Below are positions 17,110 to 25,309 of a DNA stretch of 64,000 nt, one piece after another. Under the pieces are notes generated by a model. It made no database searches. It was given only the letters and a program-made list of their open reading frames with translations, and was not told the DNA's origin. A program made the position numbers and the translations under genes. Within the stretch, counting starts at the first letter, position 1. Each line of letters starts with the position of its first letter. This stretch comes from Bradyrhizobium sp. SZCCT0148. Its GTDB lineage: Bacteria > Pseudomonadota > Alphaproteobacteria > Rhizobiales > Xanthobacteraceae. The stretch spans positions 1 through 64,000 of the forward strand of contig NZ_JAFCKT010000009.1 in assembly GCF_018129985.1 (NCBI RefSeq), in the 5' to 3' direction.

Positions 17110-18480
17110 TCAGACCATCATCATCACGGGGTTTTCGATCAGCTGCTTGAAGGCGCCGATCAGCTCGGCCCCGAGCGCGCCATCGATGGCGCGGTGATCG
17201 CAGGACAGGGTCACGCTCATCATGTGCGCGATCTCGATCTTGCCGCCGCGCACGACAGGCCGCTCCTCGCTGGTGCCGACCGCGAGGATGGTTGCATGCG
17301 GCGGGTTGATCACGGCGGTGAAGTGGCTGATGCCGAACATGCCGAGGTTGGAAACGGCGGTGGTGCCGCCCTGGTATTCCTCGGGCTTCAACTTGCGGGA
17401 GCGAGCGCGCGCGGCGAAATCCTTCATCTCGTTGGAGATGGTCGAAAGCGTCTTGGTCTCCGCTTTGCGGATGATCGGCGTGATCAGGCCGCCGGGCATT
17501 GCGACCGCAACGCCGACGTCGGAATGATGGTGCTTGACCATGCCGCTTTCGGTCCAGCTGACGTTGCAGTTCGGGATCTTCTGCAGCGCGACTGCCATCG
17601 CCTTGATGACGAAGTCGTTGACCGAGATCTTGTAGAGCGGCTTCTTCTCCTTGTCCTTTGGAGCCGCGGCGTTGATCTCCTCGCGCGCGGCGAGCAGCTT
17701 GCCGATGTCGCAGTCCATGGTCAGGTAGAAGTGCGGAACGTTCTGGATCGACGCGGTCAGGCGCTGCGCGATAGTGCGGCGCATGCCGTCGTGCGGGACG
17801 ACCTCGTAGGAGCCGGGCTCGAACAGCGACAGGATCTGCTTGTCCGACATGGTGGGCGCGATCGAGGGTGCGCCGCCGGACGGTGCCGCAGCGGGCGCCT
17901 TGAGACCCTTGCCGGACTTGGCCTGCTCGACGTCGCGCGCGACCACGCGGCCGTGCGGGCCGGTGCCGGTGACCATGCCGACATCGATGCCGGCTTCCTT
18001 GGCCAGACGCCGCGCCAGCGGCGAGGAGAACACGCGGCCGGCATGTCCGTTGCTCTGCGTGACCGGCGCTGCAGCCTGCGGCGCAGGTGCAGCAGCGGGC
18101 GGGGCAGCCTTGGCCGGGGCATCTTTAGGCGCGGCAGGCGCAGCTGCGGGAGCCGGCGCCGCAGCAGGAGCCTCAGCAACTTTCGGAGGCGCGGCGGACG
18201 CGCTGGGCTTGGCGGCGCCGGCAGCCTTGACGTCTTCACCTTCGCCGGCGAGCACCGCGATCACGTCGTTGACCGGAACGTCCTGCGTGCCCTCCGGCAC
18301 CAGGATCTTGGCGATCGTGCCCTCGTCGATCGCCTCGACCTCCATGGTCGCCTTATCGGTCTCGATCTCGGCGATGACATCGCCGGATTTGACCTTGTCG
18401 CCTTCCTTCTTCAGCCATTTGGCGAGGTTGCCCTTCTCCATCGTCGGCGAGAGAGCGGGCATCAGGATGTTGATGGGCAT
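17110..18480 (-). CDS. pdhC: pyruvate dehydrogenase E2, dihydrolipoamide acetyltransferase
   Basis: Transfers the acetyl group from lipoyl-Lys to CoA and forms the complex core. It has 456 residues: an N-terminal lipoyl domain (about 1-78, MPINILMPALSPTMEKGN, lipoyl Lys in ETDKATMEV), a long Ala/Pro linker (about 85-155), an E3/E1-binding domain (about 160-195, SPLARRLAKEAGID), and the acyltransferase domain with the catalytic His in LSCDHRAIDGALGAEL near the C-terminus. The ATG at 18480 gives the standard lipoyl N-terminus. It lies downstream of the deaminase gene in the same direction. Confidence 0.97.
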   Translation of the reverse strand: MPINILMPALSPTMEKGNLAKWLKKEGDKVKSGDVIAEIETDKATMEVEAIDEGTIAKILVPEGTQDVPVNDVIAVLAGEGEDVKAAGAAKPSASAAPPKVAEAPAAAPAPAAAPAAPKDAPAKAAPPAAAPAPQAAAPVTQSNGHAGRVFSSPLARRLAKEAGIDVGMVTGTGPHGRVVARDVEQAKSGKGLKAPAAAPSGGAPSIAPTMSDKQILSLFEPGSYEVVPHDGMRRTIAQRLTASIQNVPHFYLTMDCDIGKLLAAREEINAAAPKDKEKKPLYKISVNDFVIKAMAVALQKIPNCNVSWTESGMVKHHHSDVGVAVAMPGGLITPIIRKAETKTLSTISNEMKDFAARARSRKLKPEEYQGGTTAVSNLGMFGISHFTAVINPPHATILAVGTSEERPVVRGGKIEIAHMMSVTLSCDHRAIDGALGAELIGAFKQLIENPVMMMV

Positions 18481-18542
18481 GCTGACCTCAAGACAAACTT
18501 TGCAAAACGTCATCCCCGGAAGCGAGGACGAACGGACCAGGT

Positions 18543-18995
18543 TTAGTTGCCGATGTCGCCCTGCCAGAGGCGCTCATTGGCAGGGATGGAACGCCAATTC
18601 TTCATCATGGTGATGGAGCGCTCGTCGGCAAGATCGATCCAGGGAATGCCGAACTTGTCGAGGATGTCCTTGGATCCCTCGAAGGTGACGGACTCTCCGA
18701 TCACCACGAGCTTGACCTTGAACAGCCCCAGCGCGCCCGCGCACATCGAGCACGGCGACAGCGTGGTGTACATCACCGTATCATGAAACGAGATCGCGCC
18801 GGCCTCGCGCAGGCAGCTCATCTCGCCGTGCAGGATCGGGTTGTTCTCCTGCACGCGGTTGTTGTGGCCGCGCGCGATGATCTTGTCGTCGCGCGTCAAG
18901 ACAGCGCCGATCGGCAGGCCGCCCTGGGCGATCGAGGCCTCCGCCTCGTGGATCGCCTCCAGCATGAAATCGAAATGATGAGCGTCGATCGCCAC
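18543..18995 (-). CDS. Fcy1-like cytosine/nucleoside deaminase
   Basis: A 150-residue zinc deaminase of the CDA fold. Zinc ligands: His in ILHGEMSCLREAG (the catalytic Glu follows), and two Cys in TLSPCSMCAGA. The features HGE rather than HAE, the VVIGESVTF strand and the acidic C-terminus WQGDIGN match yeast cytosine deaminase (Fcy1: HGE, SPCDMC, VVGENVNF, DIGE) better than TadA or guanine deaminase. The start is the GTG at 18995, two bases after the stop of the upstream gene. It is embedded in the pdh cluster between pdhB and pdhC. Substrate preference (cytosine versus another base) is inferred by resemblance only. Confidence 0.8.
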   Translation of the reverse strand: MAIDAHHFDFMLEAIHEAEASIAQGGLPIGAVLTRDDKIIARGHNNRVQENNPILHGEMSCLREAGAISFHDTVMYTTLSPCSMCAGALGLFKVKLVVIGESVTFEGSKDILDKFGIPWIDLADERSITMMKNWRSIPANERLWQGDIGN

Positions 18996-18997
18996 GG

Positions 18998-19300
18998 TCA
19001 GTGCCCCTTGCCGCGCGGCGTCGTGGTGCCGGTGTCGGTCGGACGCTCGATCTCGGCCTGGAACATCTCCAGGATCCGGTTCAATGCGTCCTCCTCGGTA
19101 TATTCGCTCTCGCGCGCATAAGCACGCGCAGCATGGCGGGCGAGATCGACCAGCAGCAAGCCCCACATGTCAGGCTCCTCGAAGGCTCGCTGGAACGCCA
19201 TCGACAGCCCGCCGTCCAGCACGAACACGCGCAGGATCTCGACCGCGTCGTCGCGGGCAAGGACGTCGGGTGGTAACGGCTGCTCCTTCGGGCCCGCCAT
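18998..19300 (-). CDS. DUF5076-like small protein
   Basis: A 100-residue acidic protein beginning MAGPKEQPLPPDVLARDDAVEI. It is recognised as a DUF5076-type protein, found in rhizobial pdh operons, by the pattern LARDDAVEILRVFVLDGGL and the WGLLLVDLARHAARAYA helix. It starts 3 nt after the pdhB stop and ends 2 nt before the deaminase start, so it is almost certainly co-transcribed with them. The function is unknown. The family name is given from memory of the pattern, without a search. Confidence 0.75.
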   Translation of the reverse strand: MAGPKEQPLPPDVLARDDAVEILRVFVLDGGLSMAFQRAFEEPDMWGLLLVDLARHAARAYARESEYTEEDALNRILEMFQAEIERPTDTGTTTPRGKGH

Positions 19301-19303
19301 GGT

Positions 19304-20692
19304 CTACCTGTAGCAGACGGCTTTGGCGGCCTCGACCACCTCAGCCGCCGAAGGCAGCGCGAGCTTCTCCAGGTTCGCCGCATAGGGCATCGGCACGTCC
19401 TTGCCGGAGACGCGCGCAACCGGCGCATCCAGATAGTCGAAGGCGTGCTCCATGATGCGCGCGGCGATCTCGGCGCCGACGCCGCTCTGGGCCCAGCCCT
19501 CCTCCACCGTGACGGCGCGACCGGTCTTCTTCACCGAGTTGATGATGGTCTCGGTGTCCATGGGGCGCAGCGTGCGCAGATCGATCACCTCGGCCTCGAT
19601 GCCCTCCTTGGCGAGTTCGTCGGCGGCCTTCAGCGCGTATGTCATGCCGTTCGACCACGAGACGATGGTGACGTGACTGCCGCTGCGCGCGATCCGGGCC
19701 TTGCCGATCGGGATGATGAAATCATCGAGCTTCGGTACCTCGCCGGTGTGGCCGTAAAGCACCTCGTTCTCGAGGAAGATGACCGGATTGGGGTCGCGGA
19801 TCGCGGCCTTGAGCAGGCCCTTGTAATCGGCGGCCGAGAACGGCGCGACGACCTTGAGGCCCGGGACGTTCGAGTACCAGGCCGAATAATCCTGGCTGTG
19901 CTGGGCGGCGACGCGCGCGGCCGCACCGTTGGGCCCGCGGAACACGATCGAGCAGCCCATTTGGCCGCCGGACATATAGAGCGTCTTGGCCGCGGAGTTG
20001 ATGATCTGGTCGATCGCCTGCATGGCGAAGTTGAAGGTCATGAATTCGACGATTGGCTTGAGGCCCGTCATCGCGGCACCGACGCCGACGCCGGCGAAGC
20101 CGTGCTCGGTGATAGGGGTGTCGATCACGCGCTTGGCGCCGAATTCCTGAAGCAGGCCCTGCGTCACCTTGTAGGCGCCCTGATATTCGGCGACCTCCTC
20201 CCCCATCACGAAGACGTCGGGGTCGCGCCGCATCTCTTCGGCCATGGCGTCGCGCAAGGCTTCGCGGATGGTCTGCGTGATCATCTCGGTGCCGGCGGGC
20301 ACTTCCGGATCGGGCTCGGCGACGGCCTGCGGAGCCGGCGCGGCTTTGGGCGCGGGCGCCTCGGTCTTTGCGGCGGCAGGCGGAGCGGACTCCGCGGCTT
20401 TCTGCTGCTGCGCAGGCGCAGGCGCCTTCGCAAGATCGTCGGCGCTTTCGCCGTCGGCGAGAATGGTCGCGATCGGCGTGTTCACCGCAACGTCAGCGGT
20501 GCCCTCGGGGATCAGGATCTTGCCGAGCGTACCCTCGTCGGTCGCTTCGACCTCCATGGTCGCCTTGTCAGTCTCGATCTCGGCGATGACATCGCCGGAC
20601 TTGATCGTCTCGCCCTCTTTTTTCAGCCATTTGGCGAGGTTGCCCTTCTCCATCGTGGGCGACAACGCGGGCATCAGCACTTGAATTGGCAT
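19304..20692 (-). CDS. pdhB: pyruvate dehydrogenase E1 beta with N-terminal lipoyl domain
   Basis: Beta subunit of the TPP-dependent E1 enzyme. The 462 residues comprise a full lipoyl domain (about 1-80, MPIQVLMPALSPTMEKGN, ETDKATMEV), an Ala/Pro-rich linker (about 85-135), then the E1-beta core (TQTIREALRDAMAEEMRRDP, VMGEEVAEYQGAYKVTQGL, LRTLRPMDTETI). A lipoylated E1-beta is characteristic of alphaproteobacterial PDH. The ATG at 20692 gives the canonical lipoyl start. It lies 28 nt downstream of pdhA. Confidence 0.97.
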   Translation of the reverse strand: MPIQVLMPALSPTMEKGNLAKWLKKEGETIKSGDVIAEIETDKATMEVEATDEGTLGKILIPEGTADVAVNTPIATILADGESADDLAKAPAPAQQQKAAESAPPAAAKTEAPAPKAAPAPQAVAEPDPEVPAGTEMITQTIREALRDAMAEEMRRDPDVFVMGEEVAEYQGAYKVTQGLLQEFGAKRVIDTPITEHGFAGVGVGAAMTGLKPIVEFMTFNFAMQAIDQIINSAAKTLYMSGGQMGCSIVFRGPNGAAARVAAQHSQDYSAWYSNVPGLKVVAPFSAADYKGLLKAAIRDPNPVIFLENEVLYGHTGEVPKLDDFIIPIGKARIARSGSHVTIVSWSNGMTYALKAADELAKEGIEAEVIDLRTLRPMDTETIINSVKKTGRAVTVEEGWAQSGVGAEIAARIMEHAFDYLDAPVARVSGKDVPMPYAANLEKLALPSAAEVVEAAKAVCYR

Positions 20693-20720
20693 ATCGGCTC
20701 CAAAGAAAGCTTGCGCGCGT

Positions 20721-21743
20721 TCAGCGGTAAATGTCGGTCCAGAGCTCGGCGGCATCCGGCTCGGGATCATGCTGGGCGAAATCGGCGGACGCGTTGACGA
20801 TGTCGCGCACCTCGGCGTCGATCGCCTTGAGGTCCGCCTCGCTGACCTTGGCGGCCAACAGGCGGTTGCGCACCTGCTCGATCGGGTCCTGGTCGTGGCG
20901 GACCTTCTCGACTTCCTCGCGTGTGCGATACTTTGCAGGGTCGGACATCGAGTGGCCGCGATAGCGGTAGGTCTGCATCTCCAGGATGAAGGGACCCTTG
21001 CCGGCGCGGCACCAGGCCGCAGCCTCCTCGCCGGCGGCCTTGACGGCGCGGACGTCCATGCCGTCGATCTGCTTGCCGGGGATGTTGAAGGACGCGCCGC
21101 GCTTGGAGAAATCCTGCTGCGCCGAGGCGCGCGAGACCGAGGTGCCCATGGCGTAGCGGTTGTTCTCGATGACGTAGATCACCGGCAGCTTCCAGAGCTC
21201 CGCCATGTTGAAGCTCTCGTAGACCTGGCCCTGGTTGGCCGCGCCGTCGCCGAAATAGGTGACGCTGATATTGCCGTTGCCGCGATAGTTGTTGGCGAAG
21301 GCGAGACCCGTGCCGAGCGAGACCTGGGCGCCGACGATGCCGTGGCCGCCGTAGAAGTGCTTCTCCTTGCTAAACATGTGCATGGAGCCGCCCTTGCCCT
21401 TGGAATAGCCGCCGCGGCGGCCGGTGAGCTCGGCCATCACGCCGTTGGCGTCCATCCCGGTAGCAAGCATGTGGCCGTGATCGCGATAGCCGGTGATGAC
21501 CTGATCGCCCTGCTTCAGGGCCATCTGCATGCCGACCACCACGGCTTCCTGTCCGATGTAGAGGTGGCAGAAGCCGCCGATCGCGCCCATGCCGTAGAGC
21601 TGGCCGGCTTTTTCCTCGAACCGCCGGATCAGGAGCATGTCGCGGAGCGCCTTGAGCTCCTGTTCCCTGGTGAATTCCGGGGGCGAACCGCCGTCGGTCT
21701 TGTCCTGTGGAGTGCTTGCGGCGGCTTTCTTGGGTGCGGCCAT
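20721..21743 (-). CDS. pdhA: pyruvate dehydrogenase E1 alpha
   Basis: Alpha subunit of E1, which decarboxylates pyruvate using thiamine diphosphate. It has 340 residues, with the core from about 28: MLLIRRFEEKAGQLYGMG, the TPP motif GDGAANQGQVYESFNMAELW, and the phosphorylation-loop-like YRYRGHSMSDPAKYR. The first 25 residues are a low-complexity Ala/Lys tail. It is the first gene of the minus-strand pdh cluster; the promoter should lie in 21744-21900. Confidence 0.97.
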   Translation of the reverse strand: MAAPKKAAASTPQDKTDGGSPPEFTREQELKALRDMLLIRRFEEKAGQLYGMGAIGGFCHLYIGQEAVVVGMQMALKQGDQVITGYRDHGHMLATGMDANGVMAELTGRRGGYSKGKGGSMHMFSKEKHFYGGHGIVGAQVSLGTGLAFANNYRGNGNISVTYFGDGAANQGQVYESFNMAELWKLPVIYVIENNRYAMGTSVSRASAQQDFSKRGASFNIPGKQIDGMDVRAVKAAGEEAAAWCRAGKGPFILEMQTYRYRGHSMSDPAKYRTREEVEKVRHDQDPIEQVRNRLLAAKVSEADLKAIDAEVRDIVNASADFAQHDPEPDAAELWTDIYR

Positions 21744-21843
21744 GGGAATTCCGGGTCAGAGAAAACTTTCGTCCTCTCTAACCCAACTCAAACGCCCTTG
21801 GAAAGCACCGCAGCGGCATGGCACGACTTTCATTATGCCGCAC

Positions 21844-21866
21844 TGCAATGTGATCGAAATATTGCA
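21844..21866. promoter_or_regulatory. inverted repeat upstream of pdhA
   Basis: TGCAAT and ATTGCA, separated by 11 bp, lie about 100 bp upstream of the pdhA start in a locally AT-rich stretch. On the minus strand a CATAAT hexamer at 21831-21836 is a possible -10. The arrangement looks like an operator for a dimeric regulator, but no matching regulator is identified. Confidence 0.35.
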
Positions 21867-22008
21867 AAATCTTTGGCGCTGATCGGGCAACAAATCCATG
21901 CGCGCCATGACGCACGCAGATTCGTGGCGGGATCGAGAACCCGTGGCGCCGATTCCGGCAGCCGGAGCGAACGGCGCCGAGATGGCGCCGCCCTCTCCGG
22001 CTGTCCGA

Positions 22009-23526
22009 TCAGAAGAAGCCAAGTTTCTTCGGGCTGTAGCTGACCAGAAGGTTCTTGGTCTGCTGATAATGATCGAGCATCATCTTGTGGGTCTCGCGAC
22101 CGACGCCCGACTGCTTGTAGCCGCCGAACGCCGCATGGGCGGGATAAGCGTGGTAGCAATTGGTCCAGACCCGGCCGGCCTGAATCGCGCGGCCGAAGCG
22201 GTAGCAGCGGTTGGCGTCGCGGCTCCAGACGCCGGCTCCAAGCCCGTAGAGCGTATCGTTGGCGATCTCGAGGGCCTCGTCGTCGGTCTTGAATGTCGTG
22301 ACCGAGACCACGGGGCCGAAGATCTCCTCCTGGAAGATTCGCATCTTGTTGTGGCCCTCGAACACGGTCGGCTGGACATAGAAGCCGCCGGCGAGATCGC
22401 CTGCGAGTTCGGCACGTCCGCCGCCGGCCAGCACCTTGGCGCCTTCCTGCCTGCCGATGTCGATGTACGAGAGGATCTTTGCGAGCTGCTCGCCGGAGGC
22501 CTGGGCGCCGATCATCGTGTCGGCCGCGCGCGGGTCGCCCTGCTTGATCGCCGCGACGCGCTTCAAGGCCCGCTCCATGAAGCGGTCGTAGATGTCGGCG
22601 TGGACCAGCGCCCGGCTTGGACAGGTGCAGACCTCGCCCTGGTTCAGCGCAAACATGACGAAGCCTTCGATCGCCTTGTCGAAGAAATCGTCGTCCTCGG
22701 CGGTGACGTCCTTGAAGAAGATGTTCGGCGACTTGCCGCCGAGTTCCAGCGTGACCGGAATGAGGTTCTGGCTGGCGTACTGCATGATCAGCCGGCCCGT
22801 CGTGGTCTCGCCGGTGAAGGCGATCTTGGCAATCCGCGGGCTCGATGCCAACGGCTTGCCGGCCTCAAGGCCGAAGCCGTTGACGATGTTGAGGACGCCT
22901 GGCGGCAGGATGTCGGCGATGATCTCGGCCCAGACCATGATCGAGGCCGGGGTCTGCTCGGCAGGCTTGAGCACGACGCAATTGCCGGCGGCGAGCGCGG
23001 GCGCGAGCTTCCAGCAGGCCATCAGCAACGGGAAGTTCCAAGGGATGATCTGGCCGACCACGCCGAGCGGCTCGTGGAAATGATAGGCGATGGTGTCGTG
23101 GTCGATTTCCCCGATCGAGCCTTCCTGGGCCCGCACGACGCCGGCGAAGTAGCGGAAGTGATCGATGGCGAGCGGGATGTCGGCAGCGCGGGTCTCGCGA
23201 ATCGGCTTGCCGTTGTCCCAGGTCTCGGCGATCGCGAGACGTTCGAGATTGTCTTCCATGCGGTCGGCGATCCGGTTCAGGAGCGCGGCGCGCTCGGCGA
23301 CGCTGGTGCGGCCCCAGGCGGCCTTGGCGGCATGCGCCGCGTCGAGAGCCAGCTCGACGTCCTGGGCGTCCGAGCGCGCAATCTTGCAGACGATCTGTCC
23401 GTTCACCGGCGAAGCATTGTCGAAATATTTGCCGGCGGCCGGGGCGACGAATTTGCCGCCGATGAAATTGTCATAGCGTTCGGCAAATGGAATTTTGGTC
23501 ACACTGAGGAATTCTACCTTGTTCAT
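22009..23526 (-). CDS. NAD-dependent aldehyde dehydrogenase (ExaC/AcoD type)
   Basis: Oxidises an aldehyde (probably acetaldehyde or a related short aldehyde) to the acid. It has 505 residues: the NAD-binding region GQIIPWNFPLLMACWKLAPA, the Glu general base in VTLELGGKSPNIFF, and the catalytic Cys in QGEVCTCPSRALVH. The C-terminal SGVGRETHKMMLDHYQQTKN is typical of the AcoD/ExaC group. It lies downstream of a GAF-Fis regulator gene on the same strand, with two GTCGC-N6-GCGAC dyads in the gap, which points to control by that regulator. Confidence 0.93.
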   Translation of the reverse strand: MNKVEFLSVTKIPFAERYDNFIGGKFVAPAAGKYFDNASPVNGQIVCKIARSDAQDVELALDAAHAAKAAWGRTSVAERAALLNRIADRMEDNLERLAIAETWDNGKPIRETRAADIPLAIDHFRYFAGVVRAQEGSIGEIDHDTIAYHFHEPLGVVGQIIPWNFPLLMACWKLAPALAAGNCVVLKPAEQTPASIMVWAEIIADILPPGVLNIVNGFGLEAGKPLASSPRIAKIAFTGETTTGRLIMQYASQNLIPVTLELGGKSPNIFFKDVTAEDDDFFDKAIEGFVMFALNQGEVCTCPSRALVHADIYDRFMERALKRVAAIKQGDPRAADTMIGAQASGEQLAKILSYIDIGRQEGAKVLAGGGRAELAGDLAGGFYVQPTVFEGHNKMRIFQEEIFGPVVSVTTFKTDDEALEIANDTLYGLGAGVWSRDANRCYRFGRAIQAGRVWTNCYHAYPAHAAFGGYKQSGVGRETHKMMLDHYQQTKNLLVSYSPKKLGFF

Positions 23527-23560
23527 TGATCACTCCCGATGTTTGCTGTTTGCGCAATCC

Positions 23561-23576
23561 GTCGCGTTGGCGCGAC
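23561..23576. promoter_or_regulatory. proximal GTCGC-N6-GCGAC dyad
   Basis: GTCGCG, TTGG, CGCGAC form a perfect dyad 35 bp upstream of the aldehyde dehydrogenase start. It shares the half-sites GTCGC/GCGAC with the distal dyad at 23642-23661 at identical spacing. A candidate operator for the neighbouring Fis-type regulator. Confidence 0.5.
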
Positions 23577-23641
23577 TTGTGCGGACGATGTCGCGGGAGG
23601 CGTCGTCTGTCAGCCGGGGCGGAAGCGATGGCGGGGCTGAC

Positions 23642-23661
23642 CTGTCGCAGTTCTGCGACAG
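23642..23661. promoter_or_regulatory. distal TGTCGC-N6-GCGACA dyad
   Basis: A perfect 8-bp dyad, CTGTCGCA / TGCGACAG, with a 4-nt centre. It lies just after the regulator stop and about 115 bp upstream of the aldehyde dehydrogenase start, the position of an upstream activator site. TGTCGC-type dyads are typical of AcoR-like regulators of aldehyde and alcohol metabolism. Confidence 0.55.
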
Positions 23662-23700
23662 TGGCGGCCGAGGTTGAGTGCACGACGGAAGCAGCGCCGC

Positions 23701-24660
23701 TCAGTGATCCAGCTCGAACCGCTTCAGCTTCCGGTGAAGCGTAGCGCGGCTGACGCCGAGGGCCTTGGCGGCTGCCGAGACATTGCCGCCGGCGCGGAGC
23801 AGCGCGCGCTGCACCACCGCGCGCTGGCCGCCAGCAAGATGATCACGCGTGATATCGCCGCCGAGGAGATCGGCCGCGGGCACCGGCTGCAGGGCCTGGC
23901 CAGGGGCAATTCCAATCGCCGCCCGGGCCGAGCGGGTCGCGCCGATCACGAGGTCGTCCGCATCGACCGCGACGAGGCCGCCGTACTGGCCGTCCGCAGC
24001 TTGCGTCAGGACGATACGGGCATGGCTGAACGCCCTGCGAAACAGATCAGCTTCGATACGCTTGGCCGCCTCGCCCGCTGCAAGTGCGATCAGGCTGGAA
24101 AATGCGTCGGTGCGGTCAGCCCGGCACGAAGAAACGTCGAGCACACCCGCCAGCGACGCCTCATGGTCGTAGATCGGAACGGCGGTGCAGCTCAGAAGCG
24201 TGTTGCGGGCGAAGAAATGCTGGTCGCGGTCGATCGTCAGCGGACGCTGCTCGACGAGGCAGGTGCCGATGCCGTTGGTGCCCTCGTGCTCCTCACTCCA
24301 CACCGCACCGGTCCACAGACCCCAGGACTGAAAGGTCGCGTCGTCCGCCGCTGTGCCGCGACGATCGACCGGCACGCCCTCGCCGTCGGCGAGCAGCACG
24401 CAGCAGCCGCTGGCGCCGACGGCCTGATAAAGCCGATCCATCGCGACTTGCGCGGCAGCCAGCAGCGGCGCAACGCGCTCACGCGCCTGAAGCAGCTCGG
24501 CTTCGGTCAGCCGCAACGGCGAGGTGCGGCCGCCGGGATCGAGACGATGCAATCTGGACGAACGGCGCCACGAGGCCACGAGCGCGGACCTTGCCGCCTG
24601 ACCTGACGCGATGGCGGCCTCGACACGGGCCGCGTGATGCCGGGGCATGGACCCATTCAT
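23701..24660 (-). CDS. GAF-Fis transcriptional regulator lacking AAA+ domain
   Basis: AcoR-like sensor-regulator of 319 residues. The N-terminal and GAF region (about 30-200) includes LAAAQVAMDRLYQAVGASGC, and EGTNGIGTCLVEQRPLTI typical of AcoR family sensors. A short linker leads directly to a Fis-type helix-turn-helix (about 270-315, GGNVSAAAKALGVSRATLHR). The sigma-54-contacting AAA+ module (GAFTGA, Walker motifs) found in full AcoR proteins is absent, so it cannot activate sigma-54 polymerase in the usual way. The ATG at 24660 is used (a GTG precedes it by one codon). The aldehyde dehydrogenase downstream is the probable target. Confidence 0.85.
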   Translation of the reverse strand: MNGSMPRHHAARVEAAIASGQAARSALVASWRRSSRLHRLDPGGRTSPLRLTEAELLQARERVAPLLAAAQVAMDRLYQAVGASGCCVLLADGEGVPVDRRGTAADDATFQSWGLWTGAVWSEEHEGTNGIGTCLVEQRPLTIDRDQHFFARNTLLSCTAVPIYDHEASLAGVLDVSSCRADRTDAFSSLIALAAGEAAKRIEADLFRRAFSHARIVLTQAADGQYGGLVAVDADDLVIGATRSARAAIGIAPGQALQPVPAADLLGGDITRDHLAGGQRAVVQRALLRAGGNVSAAAKALGVSRATLHRKLKRFELDH

Positions 24661-24867
24661 CACAGTTTCCTCCGGGAGACAGACTAGGATGTGCCGGCGC
24701 TGCGCGGTTGATCTGCGTCAATTTCGAAAGAGCGCCGCACAGGCAAGAGCCCGTTGCGGCGCCGCCGTCAAGGCGGCCGCCGGGTTCCGGAGTTACGACC
24801 TTCGCAGGAGGGAAAGCCACAGGGGCGAATTTTGCGTTCGCTGTCGGTTTCGAAGCTAGCGGAAACG

Positions 24868-25185
24868 CTACCTCGCCGGGATCATTCGAACGAGATCGCG
24901 CGGATTGACGTAGTCGAGCTGGAAGCGCGCCCGCTCGTCCAGCATGTCGGGGTCGATCCGCTCCGACCGCAGCAGCGACACCCGCTGCTCGCTCCTCGCA
25001 CGCTCTCGCTTGAGCTGGGCCAGTTCGCTGGTCAGCGCGATGATCTCCTGGTCGAGTTCCTGGCGCGCGTTGAGGCCGTATTTGCCGGTGTAGGCGTTGA
25101 CGCCGAAATAGCCGACGATGGCCACGGCCATCGCATAGAGGGCGAGACCGGTCAGGATCGATTTCAGGCGCGCGCGGGAGACCAT
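24868..25185 (-). CDS. FtsB/DivIC-type septum formation initiator
   Basis: A 105-residue bitopic protein: short cytosolic basic N-terminus, membrane helix (about 11-30, LTGLALYAMAVAIVGYFGVN), a coiled coil (about 38-80, ELDQEIIALTSELAQLKRERA), then the conserved ERARFQLDYVNPRDLV end. This is the layout of the divisome protein FtsB. It often lies near eno and pdhA in alphaproteobacteria, as here. Confidence 0.85.
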   Translation of the reverse strand: MVSRARLKSILTGLALYAMAVAIVGYFGVNAYTGKYGLNARQELDQEIIALTSELAQLKRERARSEQRVSLLRSERIDPDMLDERARFQLDYVNPRDLVRMIPAR

Positions 25186-25248
25186 CCTGGGAAGATGGGA
25201 CAGGTTGGTTAAGGGAGTGCTAATCGCCCCCTACTCCCAAGACCTCTC

Positions 25249-25295
25249 GTCGTGCCGGGGCACGACGTCACGGCCGGGACAAGCCCGGCCGTGAC
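25249..25295. repeat. double palindromic repeat
   Basis: Two adjacent hairpins: GTCGTGCC/GGCACGAC, and a perfect 12-bp stem GTCACGGCCGGG/CCCGGCCGTGAC with a 5-nt loop. They lie between the ftsB-like and FMN reductase genes, which are on the same strand. The structure is a Bradyrhizobium-type extragenic palindrome and may terminate or stabilise transcripts. Confidence 0.75.
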
Positions 25296-25309
25296 GGGAG
25301 AATGAGGTC

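Noticed and set aside
15796..18546. 916-residue plus-strand open frame
   Set aside because: Antisense to lpd, the small membrane gene and pdhC; no domain, and Asp/His/Arg/Gly-rich shadow composition.
23527..23700. sigma-54 promoter for the aldehyde dehydrogenase
   Set aside because: No GG-N10-GC with adequate flanks was found on the minus strand; the closest candidates have the wrong spacing.
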